A DNA stretch of 64,000 nt, from NCBI RefSeq assembly GCF_022842145.1, contig NZ_JALHQD010000012.1, forward strand, positions 1-64,000, in the 5' to 3' direction. The position numbers were made by a program, and so were the translations under genes. This DNA comes from Tabrizicola sp. (GTDB taxonomy: Bacteria > Pseudomonadota > Alphaproteobacteria > Rhodobacterales > Rhodobacteraceae). This document shows positions 1 to 9,149 of the stretch, piece after piece (position 1 is the first letter of the stretch; every line of letters starts with the position of its first letter). Under the pieces are notes generated by a model, which was not told the DNA's origin, searched no databases, and saw only the letters and a list, made by a program, of their open reading frames with translations.

Positions 1-653
1 GGGTCGCGGCCGTCCAGCGGACGCAGCGCGGGCTGCCAGTGGGGATTCGCCAGGAACCGGCAGTCGAAGATCATGTCCATCCCGCGCGGAGTGCCGCGCT
101 TGTAGCTGAAGGACTGGACCGAGACGGACAGCCGTCCCGTCGGCGTGATGTCGAAGATCGCCGCAAGTTCGGCCTTCAGGTCATGCTGCGTCAGTTCCGT
201 GGTGTCGATCAGATGGTCCGCGCGCACCCGGATCGGGGCCAGAAGGTCGATCTCGCGTTCGATGCCTTGTGCAGGCGTCTCGTTCGGGGCCAGCGGGTGC
301 CGGCGACGGGTCTCGGAATAGCGCTGGATCAGCACAGAGGGCGCGCAGTCCAGATAGAGCACCTCAAGTCGCACGCGGGGATCGCGGGTCAGGCTGTCGA
401 TCAACTCGATCAGGGCGGTGGCATTGAAGTCACGGTTCCGCACGTCAAGGCCCAGAACGATGGGGCGGCCCAGCGGAGCGCCTTCGATCAGCCGGGGGAC
501 CAGCGACAGGGGGATGTTGTCGATGCCCTCATAACCCAGATCCTCCAGCACACGGATCGCAGTCGTCCGCCCGGCGCCGGAAGGGCCAGTGACGAAGACA
601 AGGTGATGGTCCTGCGTGGGCTCAGGTGTCATTGGAAATCCAGGCGACGTCAT
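1..653 (-). CDS. rapZ: RNase adapter protein RapZ (C-terminus cut by window edge)
   Basis: Nucleotide-binding RapZ family protein; in enterobacteria it guides RNase E to the small RNA GlmZ, but its target in alphaproteobacteria is not established. The visible 217 residues carry a P-loop-like GPSGAGRT (Arg where Lys is usual), the family stretch [18 protein letters not shown] and a [10 protein letters not shown] block. The chosen ATG (653) overlaps the hprK stop by 4 bp (ATGA), suggesting translational coupling; an in-frame ATG at 632 is the alternative. Last gene of the chvI-chvG-hprK-rapZ run. The C-terminal domain lies outside the window. Confidence 0.93.
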   Translation of the reverse strand, partial: MTSPGFPMTPEPTQDHHLVFVTGPSGAGRTTAIRVLEDLGYEGIDNIPLSLVPRLIEGAPLGRPIVLGLDVRNRDFNATALIELIDSLTRDPRVRLEVLYLDCAPSVLIQRYSETRRRHPLAPNETPAQGIEREIDLLAPIRVRADHLIDTTELTQHDLKAELAAIFDITPTGRLSVSVQSFSYKRGTPRGMDMIFDCRFLANPHWQPALRPLDGRD

Positions 654-1072
654 GCCTGACGACCGTGGCGAAGATAAAGCATCAGGGCGTCGGGGAAATG
701 GTCATTCTGCGGTTGCAGCACAAGGGAGATCGGTCTTCCCAGAAACGTGACCGTCCGGAAGGGAGGCAGTCTCTCTCTTTCGGGGTGCCCAAGATCGATC
801 GCCAGCACCAGTTCCGCACTTTCGACAGCAGGGGCACGCAAAAGACCAAGGCCGCGCGATTCGACCAGGCCGCGCAGGTCCGGATTCGGACAGCTTGCCT
901 GCAGCGTATCGCCCGCGACCACGATGCGGGTCCGGTCATCCGACACCAGTGCGGCCCCCAGCACGATCAGCCGGATCGCCAGTGCCGACTTGCCCGCGCC
1001 CGAGGGTCCCAGGATCAAGAGGCCGCGACCCTCGGCCGCGACACAACTGGCGTGCAGGATTTCGCTGGTCAC
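650..1072 (-). CDS. hprK: HPr kinase/phosphorylase, short alphaproteobacterial form
   Basis: HPr kinase that phosphorylates the PTS carrier HPr on a serine and so tunes the nitrogen-type PTS. At 140 residues it is the short form that keeps only the C-terminal catalytic domain; the N-terminal domain of Firmicute HprK is absent. Walker A is GPSGAGKS at residues 22-29, SDD follows at about 44-46, and ESRGLG resembles the family signature. It overlaps chvG upstream and rapZ downstream by 4 bp each, so the genes are very likely translated as a coupled operon. The PTS proteins themselves are not in the window. Confidence 0.93.
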   Translation of the reverse strand: MTSEILHASCVAAEGRGLLILGPSGAGKSALAIRLIVLGAALVSDDRTRIVVAGDTLQASCPNPDLRGLVESRGLGLLRAPAVESAELVLAIDLGHPERERLPPFRTVTFLGRPISLVLQPQNDHFPDALMLYLRHGRQA

Positions 1073-2763
1073 ACCGGCAGGCCGACCACAAACCGCGCGC
1101 CCAATGGCTCCGAGGTCGGGTCGGCGGCGGTCGGGCGGATGTTTTCGGCCCAGATCACCCCGCCGTGGGCCTCGACGATCTGCTTCGAGATCGCCAGCCC
1201 CAGGCCGGAATGCTTGCCGAACTCGGCCTGCGGGCGCTCGGAATAGAACCGCTTGAACACCTTGGTCAACGCCTGTTCCGGAATACCCGGGCCAGTGTCT
1301 TCCACCACGATCAGCACCCGGTTTTCCCGGCGACGCGCCCAGACGCGGACCGCATCGCCGTCTTCGCAGAAGGAAATCGCGTTGGTGACCAGATTGACGA
1401 AGACCTGCGCCAGCCGTGCTTCAAGCCCGTGGATCGCGATCGGGTCCGAAGGCAGGTCGATGATGAAATCGACGCCCTTCTCACCCGCTTGCTGCGACAG
1501 GTACTGGCAAAGGTTGGACAGGGTCTTGAGAAGGTTGAACTCTTCCTCCTCCTCCTTCACCAGCTCCGAATCCAGCCGCGAGGCGTTGGAGATGTCGCTG
1601 ACCAGCCGGTCCAGGCGGCGGACGTCGTGTTCGATGACGTCCAGGAGCTTTTCCCGCTGTTCTTCCTTCTTGACGAAGCGCAGCGATCCGACGGCCGACC
1701 GCAGCGATGCCAGCGGGTTCTTGATCTCGTGCGCCACGTCGGCGGCGAACTGTTCGTTGGCATCGATCCGGTCGTACAGGGCCGAGACCATTCCTCGCAT
1801 GGCGACGGACAGCCGACCGATTTCGTCCGGGCGGGCGGCAAGGTCGGGGATGCGGACCCGGCTGGGCGCCACCCGGCGCGAGTCGCGGTCTCGCCCCACT
1901 TCGGCGGCAGCAGCCAGGTCCGACAGGGGGTTCGAGATGGTCGAGGCCAGCATCAGGCTGAGGCTGATCGACAGGACCACGGCCAGAACGAACATTTGCA
2001 GGATCTGTTCCCGCTCATAGCGGACCAGCCGGTCGATCTCCTGACTGTTCGATGTGATCGCCACGACCCCCACCAGATCGCCGCCCACGATGATTGGGGT
2101 GGCAACGGTGAAATAGATGCTGCCTTCGCTGTTGCGGGTGACCCGGGTCACAACCTCACCGCCGCGCGCGCCTTCAAAGGCCGAGCGCGCGTTGTCGGCG
2201 GGGTCTATCGTTTCGGTCCAGTCGGCCTGACCCTGGCGGAACAGCACCGTGACAAGGTTCCACACGCCTTCCAGAAAGTCGGTCAGGATGGTCGGCTGGT
2301 CCGGGTTCGTGACCAGCGTGCCGGTCCCCTGCCCCACGCGTGAGGCCAGAAGCGACCCCGTGGGGTCGAAGACAAAAACCTCCAGCACCGGGTCCAGCTC
2401 GATATCCTGCAACGGCGTGCGGAAATCAAAGCCGGTGTTGCCCGACCGCAGATGCGCCTCATAGACCGCCGAGATCAGCTCTGCCTGCCGCACCATGCCC
2501 AGCTGGCGCTGCAACGCCAGGCTGTCGCGGAACGGGTTCATGAACAGAACGCCCACCGCCAGCAACACCAACGCCATCAGGTTGAAGACGATGATCTTCC
2601 GCGCCAGTGGCGAGCGGTTCAGCCCGACGATGCTGCGCCCGCCCCGGCCTTCCTTCAGCCGCTCGACGGTGGCATCGGGGGAAACCCAATCCTCGCCCAG
2701 AAGGACGTCGCCCGAGCGCTTCGGCCTCAGGTCGTCTTGTGAAATCCGGGGTGCCGAGGACAT
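1069..2763 (-). CDS. chvG: Sensor histidine kinase ChvG
   Basis: Membrane sensor kinase of the ChvG/ChvI (ExoS/ChvI) system, which in alphaproteobacteria responds to acid and envelope stress; in rhizobia the periplasmic ExoR inhibits it. The 564-residue protein has a first membrane helix at about 57-75, a periplasmic sensor domain to about 252, a second helix at 256-276, a HAMP linker, the phospho-acceptor His345 in ADVAHEIKNPL, and N, G1 and G2 boxes (NLVTNAI, VEDTGPGIP, SGLGLAI). It follows chvI by 12 bp and overlaps hprK. No exoR-like gene is visible here. Confidence 0.95.
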   Translation of the reverse strand: MSSAPRISQDDLRPKRSGDVLLGEDWVSPDATVERLKEGRGGRSIVGLNRSPLARKIIVFNLMALVLLAVGVLFMNPFRDSLALQRQLGMVRQAELISAVYEAHLRSGNTGFDFRTPLQDIELDPVLEVFVFDPTGSLLASRVGQGTGTLVTNPDQPTILTDFLEGVWNLVTVLFRQGQADWTETIDPADNARSAFEGARGGEVVTRVTRNSEGSIYFTVATPIIVGGDLVGVVAITSNSQEIDRLVRYEREQILQMFVLAVVLSISLSLMLASTISNPLSDLAAAAEVGRDRDSRRVAPSRVRIPDLAARPDEIGRLSVAMRGMVSALYDRIDANEQFAADVAHEIKNPLASLRSAVGSLRFVKKEEQREKLLDVIEHDVRRLDRLVSDISNASRLDSELVKEEEEEFNLLKTLSNLCQYLSQQAGEKGVDFIIDLPSDPIAIHGLEARLAQVFVNLVTNAISFCEDGDAVRVWARRRENRVLIVVEDTGPGIPEQALTKVFKRFYSERPQAEFGKHSGLGLAISKQIVEAHGGVIWAENIRPTAADPTSEPLGARFVVGLPV

Positions 2764-2775
2764 GACGTGCGGCTG

Positions 2776-3477
2776 TTATTCTTCGTTGTAGCGGTAGCCG
2801 ATGCCATACAGCGTCTCGATCGCCGAGAAGGTATCGTCGACCGAACGCATCTTCTTGCGCAGCCGCTTGATGTGGCTGTCGATGGTGCGGTCGTCGACAT
2901 AGACCTGATCGTCGTACGCCACGTCCATCAGCTGGTCGCGCGATTTCACGAAGCCGGGCCGCTGCGCCAACGCCTGCAAGAGCAGGAACTCGGTCACGGT
3001 CAGCGCGACCTCTTTGCCCTTCCACGTCACCGAATGCCGCAGCGGGTCCATGCGCAGAGCGCCCCGCTCCATCATCCGGGTTTCTTCGGTGGCCGCAGCC
3101 TCGCCGGTGTTGATCGCCTCCTGCCGGCGCAGAAGCGCACGGATGCGTTCGACCAGAAGGCGCTGGCTGAAGGGCTTCTTGACGTAGTCGTCCGCGCCCA
3201 TCCGAAGGCCCAGAACCTCGTCGATCTCGTCATCCTTCGAGGTCAGGAAGATCACCGGGATCGAGGTCTTCTGCCGCATGCGCTGCAACAGATCCATCCC
3301 GTCCATCCGGGGCATCTTGATATCAAGGACCGCCATGTCGGGCATCCGGCGGCTGAACGCCTCGAATGCGGACTGGCCGTCGTTGTACGTCTCGACCTCA
3401 AATCCTTCGGCCTCCAAGGTCATTGCGACCGAGGTCAGGATATTCCTGTCATCGTCGACAAGGGCGATGCGGGACAT
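2776..3477 (-). CDS. chvI: Response regulator ChvI (OmpR/PhoB family)
   Basis: DNA-binding response regulator partner of ChvG. The receiver domain (residues 1-120) has the acidic pocket DDD at 8-10, phospho-acceptor Asp52 in VLDIKMP and Lys in DYVKKPF; the C-terminal winged helix ends in [15 protein letters not shown] and YGIGYRY, as in OmpR-type regulators. 233 residues is the usual length. AGGGAGG sits 8 nt before the ATG. First gene of the minus-strand operon and divergent from pckA, an arrangement also seen in rhizobia, where ChvI influences central carbon metabolism. Confidence 0.96.
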   Translation of the reverse strand: MSRIALVDDDRNILTSVAMTLEAEGFEVETYNDGQSAFEAFSRRMPDMAVLDIKMPRMDGMDLLQRMRQKTSIPVIFLTSKDDEIDEVLGLRMGADDYVKKPFSQRLLVERIRALLRRQEAINTGEAAATEETRMMERGALRMDPLRHSVTWKGKEVALTVTEFLLLQALAQRPGFVKSRDQLMDVAYDDQVYVDDRTIDSHIKRLRKKMRSVDDTFSAIETLYGIGYRYNEE

Positions 3478-3652
3478 CTGCGTGCCTCCCTAAACTGCTG
3501 CTGCCTTATTGTTTTATGTGCCATTTTCAGGGTTGCACCCGGATAATCAACAGAAAAGCGAATCACCCGTGAAACAATCGGGGACAGGGTGACAATTTAG
3601 CCCATCGCGACGACAATTCCTTGTCCATTCCGGCGCCCCTTTGCCGATGGTG

Positions 3653-3680
3653 GCGCTAACGGCCAGATGATTGCGCTAAC
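3653..3680. repeat. Direct repeat GCGCTAAC, 20-bp period
   Basis: Two identical 8-mers start at 3653 and 3673, about two helical turns apart, the usual geometry for a dimeric activator such as an OmpR-family regulator. They lie about 150-175 bp upstream of the pckA start and a similar distance from chvI. Autoregulatory binding by ChvI is an inference only. Confidence 0.5.
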
Positions 3681-3794
3681 TGTTTGAAATCGCTCTATTC
3701 TGGTGCAAAAATCCCATGCTATAGGCCTAGTATGACCTGCCCTTGGCGGGCTTGTCGCGGCATTCATTGGCCCGAATGCCGACCTACTGAACCG

Positions 3795-3810
3795 CCGCAC
3801 CGCGGTGCGG
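3795..3810. promoter_or_regulatory. 16-bp perfect palindrome in the pckA leader
   Basis: CCGCACCG is followed directly by its reverse complement CGGTGCGG, ending 17 bp before the pckA ATG and next to the GGGAG ribosome-binding site. It could be an operator or a leader hairpin; sequence alone does not decide. Confidence 0.5.
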
Positions 3811-3827
3811 CAACGGGAGCTTGCAGG

Positions 3828-5426
3828 ATGACCCAAGGACGCGTGAACCCCAATCAGACGCTGGAGACGCAAGGCATTACGGGTGTGGCGGTCGCCCACT
3901 ACAACTATGCCGAGCCCGCGCTGGTCGAGGCCGCGGTCCTGCGGGGCGAAGGTCGTCTGGGTCGGGGCGGGGCTTTCCTCTGCTCGACCGGGCAGTTCAC
4001 CGGGCGGTCGCCGAAGGACAAGTTCGTTGTCCGCACCGCCACCACCGAAGAAACGATCTGGTGGGACAACAACGCCGCCATGTCTCCCGAGGCCTACGCG
4101 CGCCTCAAGGCGGACATGCTGGCCCATGTCAAAGGCGGTGAGTTGTTCGTCCAGGACCTCTATGCCGGTGCCGACCCGATGCACCGGCTGGACGTCCGTG
4201 TGGTTACGGAACTTGCCTGGCACGGGCTTTTCATCCGCCATCTCCTTCGCCGCCCGGCGCGTGCGGACCTGGACGGCTTCACGCCGGAATGGACCATCAT
4301 CAACTGCCCGTCGTTCAAGGCCGACCCGGCCCGCCACGGCACCCGGACCGAAACAGCCATCGTGCTGAACTACGACGAAAAGACGGTGCTGATCGCCAAC
4401 ACCGCCTATGCCGGGGAAAACAAGAAGGCCGTCTTCACCGTGCTGAACTACCTTCTGCCCGCCAAGGGCGTGATGGCGATGCACTGTTCGGCCAACCACG
4501 CACTGGGCAACCCGGTCGACGCGGCCGTCTTCTTCGGCCTGTCCGGCACCGGCAAGACTACCCTTTCGGCCAGCCCCGACCGCACGCTGATCGGCGACGA
4601 TGAACACGGCTGGTCCGACCGTGGCATCTTCAACTTTGAGGGCGGCTGCTACGCCAAGACCATCGACCTCTCGCCCGAGGCCGAGCCCGAGATCTATGCC
4701 ACGACCCACCGCTTCGCGACCGTCGTGGAAAACATGGTCTTCGACCCCGAAACGCTGGAATTGGACTTTTCCGACCGTAGCCTCACCGAAAACACCCGTT
4801 GTGCCTATCCGTTGGAAGCCATTTCGAACGCCAGCGCCACCGGCTTGGGCGGTCACCCGCGCCACGTCGTCATGCTGACCTGCGACACGTTTGGCGTCCT
4901 GCCCCCCATCGCACGGCTCTCGCCAGCGCAGGCGATGTACCACTTCCTCTCCGGCTTCACCTCCAAGGCCGCCGGGACCGAACGTGGCATCACCGAGCCG
5001 CAGCCGACCTTCTCCACCTGCTTCGGCGCCCCGTTCATGCCACGTCGCCCCGAGGTTTACGGCAAGCTTCTGCAAGCCAAGATCGCCAAGCACGGCGCGT
5101 CCTGCTGGCTGGTCAACACCGGCTGGACCGGCGGGGCTTATGGCACCGGCAAGCGGATGCCGATCAAGGCCACCCGCGCGCTTCTCGCCGCCGCGCTGGA
5201 CGGCTCGCTGTCCGCCGCGGCTTTCCGCAAGGACCCGAATTTCGGCTTCGAGGTTCCGGTCTCGGTCGCGGGCGTCGACGCGGCCCTTCTGGACCCGCGG
5301 CGCACCTGGGCCGACCCAGCCGCCTATGACGCCCAGGCGGCAAAGCTCGTGGGCATGTTCCAGAAGAACTTTGCGCAGTACGTGCCCTTCATCGACGCCG
5401 ATGTGAAAGCCGCCGCCATCGGCTGA
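3828..5426 (+). CDS. pckA: Phosphoenolpyruvate carboxykinase (ATP)
   Basis: Converts oxaloacetate and ATP to phosphoenolpyruvate, CO2 and ADP, the entry step of gluconeogenesis; cytosolic. The P-loop [10 protein letters not shown] and the following GDDEHGW are the signatures of the ATP-dependent family, and TGRSPKDKF and CSANHALGN lie in the substrate region. I start at the ATG at 3828 because GGGAG lies 8 nt upstream and it gives 532 residues, the usual family length; the reading frame stays open upstream to 3684 but looks non-coding there. Gluconeogenesis fits the neighbouring acetyl-CoA assimilation gene mcd. Confidence 0.97.
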   Translation: MTQGRVNPNQTLETQGITGVAVAHYNYAEPALVEAAVLRGEGRLGRGGAFLCSTGQFTGRSPKDKFVVRTATTEETIWWDNNAAMSPEAYARLKADMLAHVKGGELFVQDLYAGADPMHRLDVRVVTELAWHGLFIRHLLRRPARADLDGFTPEWTIINCPSFKADPARHGTRTETAIVLNYDEKTVLIANTAYAGENKKAVFTVLNYLLPAKGVMAMHCSANHALGNPVDAAVFFGLSGTGKTTLSASPDRTLIGDDEHGWSDRGIFNFEGGCYAKTIDLSPEAEPEIYATTHRFATVVENMVFDPETLELDFSDRSLTENTRCAYPLEAISNASATGLGGHPRHVVMLTCDTFGVLPPIARLSPAQAMYHFLSGFTSKAAGTERGITEPQPTFSTCFGAPFMPRRPEVYGKLLQAKIAKHGASCWLVNTGWTGGAYGTGKRMPIKATRALLAAALDGSLSAAAFRKDPNFGFEVPVSVAGVDAALLDPRRTWADPAAYDAQAAKLVGMFQKNFAQYVPFIDADVKAAAIG

Positions 5427-5480
5427 CCGGGAACAACCCCCAGCCCCGCCGGTTCTGGTCTTGAAGGACCCTTACCGGCG

Positions 5481-5978
5481 ATGCTTTCCTCGCAGACTGT
5501 GCCACAGACCCACCTGCCGCGCGCGCGCTTTCCGATGGCGGGCGCGCTTCTTCTGGGTGCGGGTCTCGGCGGCTTTGTCGACGGCATTGTCCTGCACCAG
5601 ATCCTGCAATGGCATCACATCGCCTCGTCGGCCGGAGTGCCGGTGGACACCGTCGCGGGGCTGGAACGGAATACGCTTCTCGACGGCCTGTTCCATGCCG
5701 CCACCTGGATCATGACCGTCGCGGGAATCGCGCTTCTGTTGCGCGGCGCGCAACGCAGGGCGCGGCTTTACGGCAGCAAGCTTGTCGGTGGCGCGCTGAT
5801 GGGGTTCGGCCTTTTCAACCTGATCGAAGGGCTGGTGAACCACCAGTTCCTTGGCCTGCACCACGTCAATGAAACCGTCCCGCCCGACCGATGGCTGGCT
5901 TGGGACCTTGGCTTCCTTGCGTCAGGAGTGCTGCTTCTCGCCCTTGGCTACGCGGTCAGCCGAAAAGCGCCTGCCTGA
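5481..5978 (+). CDS. DUF2243 family membrane protein
   Basis: A 165-residue integral membrane protein with about four helices. The segment GGFVDGIVLHQILQWHH and the later LVNHQFLGLHHV are histidine-rich motifs typical of DUF2243, a family of unknown function often found near cytochrome oxidase and copper genes. The histidines inside predicted membrane segments suggest metal or haem binding, which is inference. No strong ribosome-binding site precedes the ATG. Its 3' end overlaps the convergent sulfite-exporter-family gene by 23 bp. Confidence 0.8.
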   Translation: MLSSQTVPQTHLPRARFPMAGALLLGAGLGGFVDGIVLHQILQWHHIASSAGVPVDTVAGLERNTLLDGLFHAATWIMTVAGIALLLRGAQRRARLYGSKLVGGALMGFGLFNLIEGLVNHQFLGLHHVNETVPPDRWLAWDLGFLASGVLLLALGYAVSRKAPA

Positions 5979-6729
5979 CCATGTTCAGCCCGGTGACGAC
6001 CAGCAGCCCCTGCGTCCAGCGCCGAAAGCGTGCCTGATCCAGCCGGTCCTGCACGGCATAGCCAAGGTAAAGCCCCACCAGTGCCGGCACCGACAACGCA
6101 GTCGAAAAGCCCAGGCTTTGCGGATTGGCGATCCCGGTCCCGAGGTGCGAGGCCAACAGCGCGACCGCACCAATCAGGAAAACCACCCCCTGCGCCCGGA
6201 CCATCGTCATCTTGTCCGCCCCTGTCGACAAGAGCAGCACCAGCAAGGGCGGCCCCCAGATGCCGGACACCCCACCGTAAAGGCCTCCGATCACTCCCAA
6301 CCCCCACTCCGCCCGGTCGCGGTGGTGCAACTGGATCGCTAGATTCCGCCCCATCAGTTGCAGGGCGGCAAAAAGGCTGATCGGGATGCCCAGCATCAGA
6401 AGGTAGACCACCCGCGGGATCGCATCCGCAAAGGGGGCCGAGATCGCGATGCAGACCACGGTGGCCACCAGAAACCGCCGATAGGTCCGTGCCGTTTCGA
6501 CCGCCGGTCCGACGCCTTGCCGGAACGCCTGGCTCAGGTTCGTCACCAGCGTCGGCAGGATCAGACCTGCCAGAGCCATCTCCTGCGGCAGGAAGATCGC
6601 GAAGGCCGACACCAGGATCATTGGCATGGCAAAGCCCACTGCGCCCTTCACGAAGCCGGCAAACAGGGTCACCGCCAGCGCCACCGTAAAGGCCTGGCCC
6701 GACAGCCCGCCGGAAAGAAGATCGAACAT
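5956..6729 (-). CDS. TauE/SafE-family sulfite exporter-like permease
   Basis: A 257-residue membrane protein with about eight helices. The N-terminal repeat contains AGFVKGAVGFAMPMI and the C-terminal repeat GVIGGLYGGVSGIWGPPLL, the internal duplication typical of TauE/SafE (DUF81) transporters. Characterised relatives export sulfite or sulfoacetate or move other organic acids; the substrate here cannot be read from sequence. I use the ATG at 6729, preceded by AAAGGG. The gene is divergent from the secreted protein gene at 6797 and tail-overlaps the DUF2243 gene. Confidence 0.85.
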   Translation of the reverse strand: MFDLLSGGLSGQAFTVALAVTLFAGFVKGAVGFAMPMILVSAFAIFLPQEMALAGLILPTLVTNLSQAFRQGVGPAVETARTYRRFLVATVVCIAISAPFADAIPRVVYLLMLGIPISLFAALQLMGRNLAIQLHHRDRAEWGLGVIGGLYGGVSGIWGPPLLVLLLSTGADKMTMVRAQGVVFLIGAVALLASHLGTGIANPQSLGFSTALSVPALVGLYLGYAVQDRLDQARFRRWTQGLLVVTGLNMVRQALFG

Positions 6730-6796
6730 GACTTGCCCTTTCCCGCCCCTTGTGGCGCAGTCCTCCTGCGGGGGAAACCCCCCGCGGGAGACGCAC

Positions 6797-7315
6797 ATGC
6801 GACGGCTGGCACTGGCACTGCTTCTGGCTCTTGCGGCCCCCCTGGCTGCCCAACCCGCCGCACCGCAGGCGGGCCCAAATGTGGCTAGCCTCACGTTCGG
6901 CGTCTTCTGCGCCCTGCAGGCGATGGACCAGCGCCCCGCCCCCGGCACGCTTTCCGGCTGGATCCACGTCCCCGACACCGAAATCGACTTCCACTGGCCC
7001 GACCGCCAGATCGTCCCGGCGCAGATCGGCCTCGCGTTCGGAGTAAAGTCCCGGTTGCAACCCGGCCTCTTCCTCGACGGTGAAATGCGCGTCTACCGTC
7101 CCGGTTCCGCCACGCCCGAGGTCTGGACCTCCAGCTTCACCGACATCTCCGACCAGTTCGGCTTCTTCCGCTTCGACCGCGAGGATGAATTGATCCCCGG
7201 CATCTGGCGCTTCGAGGCCTGGGCCGGCGGGGAACAGCTTTACACCGTGACGTTCGAAGTGGTCCCGGCCCAGGCGCTGCCGCAGATTGCCCAAGCCTGC
7301 GGCGCAATCTCTTGA
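6797..7315 (+). CDS. Secreted DUF3859-like protein
   Basis: A 172-residue protein with a clear Sec signal peptide (MRRLALALLLALAAPLAAQ, cleavage near residue 19-20), so probably periplasmic. The mature part looks beta-rich (GWIHVPDTEIDF, VYRPGSATPEVWTSSF, GIWRFEAWAGGEQLY) and resembles DUF3859, of unknown function. GGGAG precedes the ATG. It sits between the divergent permease and mcd, with about 110 bp before mcd, so it may be transcribed separately. Family assignment is from memory of the fold pattern and moderately certain. Confidence 0.65.
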   Translation: MRRLALALLLALAAPLAAQPAAPQAGPNVASLTFGVFCALQAMDQRPAPGTLSGWIHVPDTEIDFHWPDRQIVPAQIGLAFGVKSRLQPGLFLDGEMRVYRPGSATPEVWTSSFTDISDQFGFFRFDREDELIPGIWRFEAWAGGEQLYTVTFEVVPAQALPQIAQACGAIS

Positions 7316-7365
7316 AAACGGCTGCGACATTTTCGGTCGCCCCAGCGTTCAGTGGCGAAATCTTG

Positions 7366-7400
7366 TTGCGCTGCCGTTGCGAAGGCGCTACCTCTTCGCA
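7366..7400. promoter_or_regulatory. Repeat elements in the mcd upstream region
   Basis: TTGCG occurs at 7366-7370 and 7377-7381 (11-bp period), and TGCGAAG (7378-7384) is mirrored by CTTCGCA (7394-7400) across 9 bp. The elements end 27 bp before the mcd start. They could be a regulator site or a leader hairpin; ethylmalonyl-CoA pathway genes are often under RamB/PccR-type control, but I cannot match a consensus here. Confidence 0.4.
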
Positions 7401-7427
7401 GGTGCAGAATCTCGCCGGAGCCGACCC

Positions 7428-9089
7428 ATGCCTGACGGACAAGTCATGACCCAGACCCCGATCCTCTCCGATCTTCAGGCGCTTACGAAGGCCGCCCTGC
7501 CCGAGGTCGAGGCGCTGTTCACCCAGGCGCGGGACGGTCTGAAGGCGCAGGTTTCCACCGGCGGCAAGGTGTCGAACCAGGCGCTGGAGGCGCAACAGTA
7601 TCAGGCGCACGCATTGGCCTGGCTCGCAACCTACGTGGAGGCACTGCGCCAGCTGGACGCCTGGGCGGGACGACTGGCGGATGCCAGCCAGTTCGGCCAG
7701 ATGGAAGCCTTGATCCTTCAGGCCGGCTTCGGCGAATACCTGACCCAGATCGCTGGCGGAATCCCGATGAGCCAGACTGAGTTCGCGCGCCTCTCCGACC
7801 TTGGCCTGACCTGGACCCCCGGCGCCCAGGCCGCAAAGCTGATGTCCCAAGGCAATACGCCCGAGGCACGCCACGCCCTTGTCGCGCTGATGCGGGACAA
7901 CCACGGGCGCGCGACCTTCGGGGCCACCGGCCTCGACGAAGAGCTGGAGATGATCCGCGACCAGTTCCGCCGCTATGCCGACGAAAAGGTCATCCCCCGC
8001 GCGCACGACTGGCACCTGAAGGACGAGCTGATCCCGATGGAGGTCATCACCGAACTCGCCGAGATGGGTGTCTTCGGTCTGACCATCCCGGAAGCCTATG
8101 GCGGCTTCGGCCTGTCCAAAGCCTCGATGGTCGTGGTGTCCGAAGAACTCAGCCGCGGCTATATCGGCGTCGGCTCGCTTGGCACCCGGACCGAAATCGC
8201 CGCCGAGCTGATCCTGTGCGGCGGAACGGAAGAGCAGAAGGCGAAGTGGCTGCCCGGCCTTGCCTCCGGGGAGATCCTGCCCACCGCTGTCTTCACCGAA
8301 CCCAACACCGGCTCGGACCTTGGCAGCTTGCGCACCAAGGCGAAGAAGGACGGTGACGACTGGGTCATCACCGGCAACAAGACCTGGATCACCCACGCCG
8401 CCCGCACCCACGTCATGACTGTCCTCGCCCGCAGCGTCGAAGGCACCACCGACTACCGCGGCCTGTCGCTGTTCCTTGCGGAAAAGACCCCCGGCACCGA
8501 CGAGACGCCCTTCGTGGACCCCGGCCTGTCGGGCGGCGAGATCGAGGTGCTCGGCTACCGCGGCATGAAGGAATATACCGTCAACTTCGACGACTTCCGC
8601 GTCGATGGGGCGAACCTGCTGGGCCAGGTCGAAGGCCAGGGCTTCAAGCAGCTGATGCAGACCTTCGAATCCGCCCGCATCCAGACCGGAGCCCGCGCCA
8701 TCGGCGTTGCGCAATCGGCGCTGGAAACGGGGATGCAATATGCCGAGGACCGCAAGCAGTTCGGCAAATCGCTGATTGAGTTCCCCCGCATTGAATCCAA
8801 GCTGGCGATGATGGCGGTGGAAGTCATGATCGCCCGCCAGCTGACCTACTTCTCCGCCTGGCAGAAGGACCATGACAAGCGCTGCGACGTCGAAGCCGGG
8901 ATGGCCAAGCTTCTTGGCGCCCGCGTCGCCTGGGCCAGTGCCGACAATGCGCTGCAGATCCACGGCGGCAACGGCTTCGCATTGGAATACCGGATCAGCC
9001 GCATCCTTTGCGATGCCCGCATCCTGAACATCTTCGAAGGCGCCGCCGAGATTCAGGCCCAGGTCATAGCGCGGCGCCTGCTGGAGTAA
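7428..9089 (+). CDS. mcd: (2S)-methylsuccinyl-CoA dehydrogenase
   Basis: FAD enzyme of the ethylmalonyl-CoA pathway, oxidising (2S)-methylsuccinyl-CoA to mesaconyl-CoA during growth on acetate or C1 compounds. An acyl-CoA dehydrogenase fold occupies the last 390 or so residues (AVFTEPNTGSDLGSLRTKA flavin loop, IHGGNGFALEYRISRI near the C-terminus), preceded by about 160 extra residues. That extension distinguishes Mcd from ordinary short-chain acyl-CoA dehydrogenases and is the main reason for this call. The ATG at 7428 has GGAG upstream; 7446 is an alternative (547 residues). The rest of the pathway is not in the window. Confidence 0.85.
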   Translation: MPDGQVMTQTPILSDLQALTKAALPEVEALFTQARDGLKAQVSTGGKVSNQALEAQQYQAHALAWLATYVEALRQLDAWAGRLADASQFGQMEALILQAGFGEYLTQIAGGIPMSQTEFARLSDLGLTWTPGAQAAKLMSQGNTPEARHALVALMRDNHGRATFGATGLDEELEMIRDQFRRYADEKVIPRAHDWHLKDELIPMEVITELAEMGVFGLTIPEAYGGFGLSKASMVVVSEELSRGYIGVGSLGTRTEIAAELILCGGTEEQKAKWLPGLASGEILPTAVFTEPNTGSDLGSLRTKAKKDGDDWVITGNKTWITHAARTHVMTVLARSVEGTTDYRGLSLFLAEKTPGTDETPFVDPGLSGGEIEVLGYRGMKEYTVNFDDFRVDGANLLGQVEGQGFKQLMQTFESARIQTGARAIGVAQSALETGMQYAEDRKQFGKSLIEFPRIESKLAMMAVEVMIARQLTYFSAWQKDHDKRCDVEAGMAKLLGARVAWASADNALQIHGGNGFALEYRISRILCDARILNIFEGAAEIQAQVIARRLLE

Positions 9090-9149
9090 GGGATTGAATT
9101 GCGGCCCGACCGGACCAATCTTGTAAGCAGGGTTAGGGGAGAGTCGGGC

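Larger units (their letters stand above)
3478..3827. promoter_or_regulatory. Divergent chvI / pckA control region
   Basis: 350-bp non-coding stretch between two divergently read genes. It holds the direct repeat GCGCTAAC at 3653-3660 and 3673-3680 (20-bp period) and a 16-bp perfect palindrome at 3795-3810 just before the pckA ribosome-binding site. I could not place convincing -35/-10 pairs for either gene, so the promoter positions remain open. Confidence 0.55.

Noticed and set aside
39-659. Long plus-strand open frames opposite rapZ, hprK and chvG
   Set aside because: High GC leaves the opposite strand open. The peptides are Arg/Gln/His-rich and lack family motifs, while the minus strand reads as known proteins.
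7428-9089. Ordinary short-chain acyl-CoA dehydrogenase
   Set aside because: The extra N-terminal region of about 160 residues is characteristic of methylsuccinyl-CoA dehydrogenase in this bacterial group.
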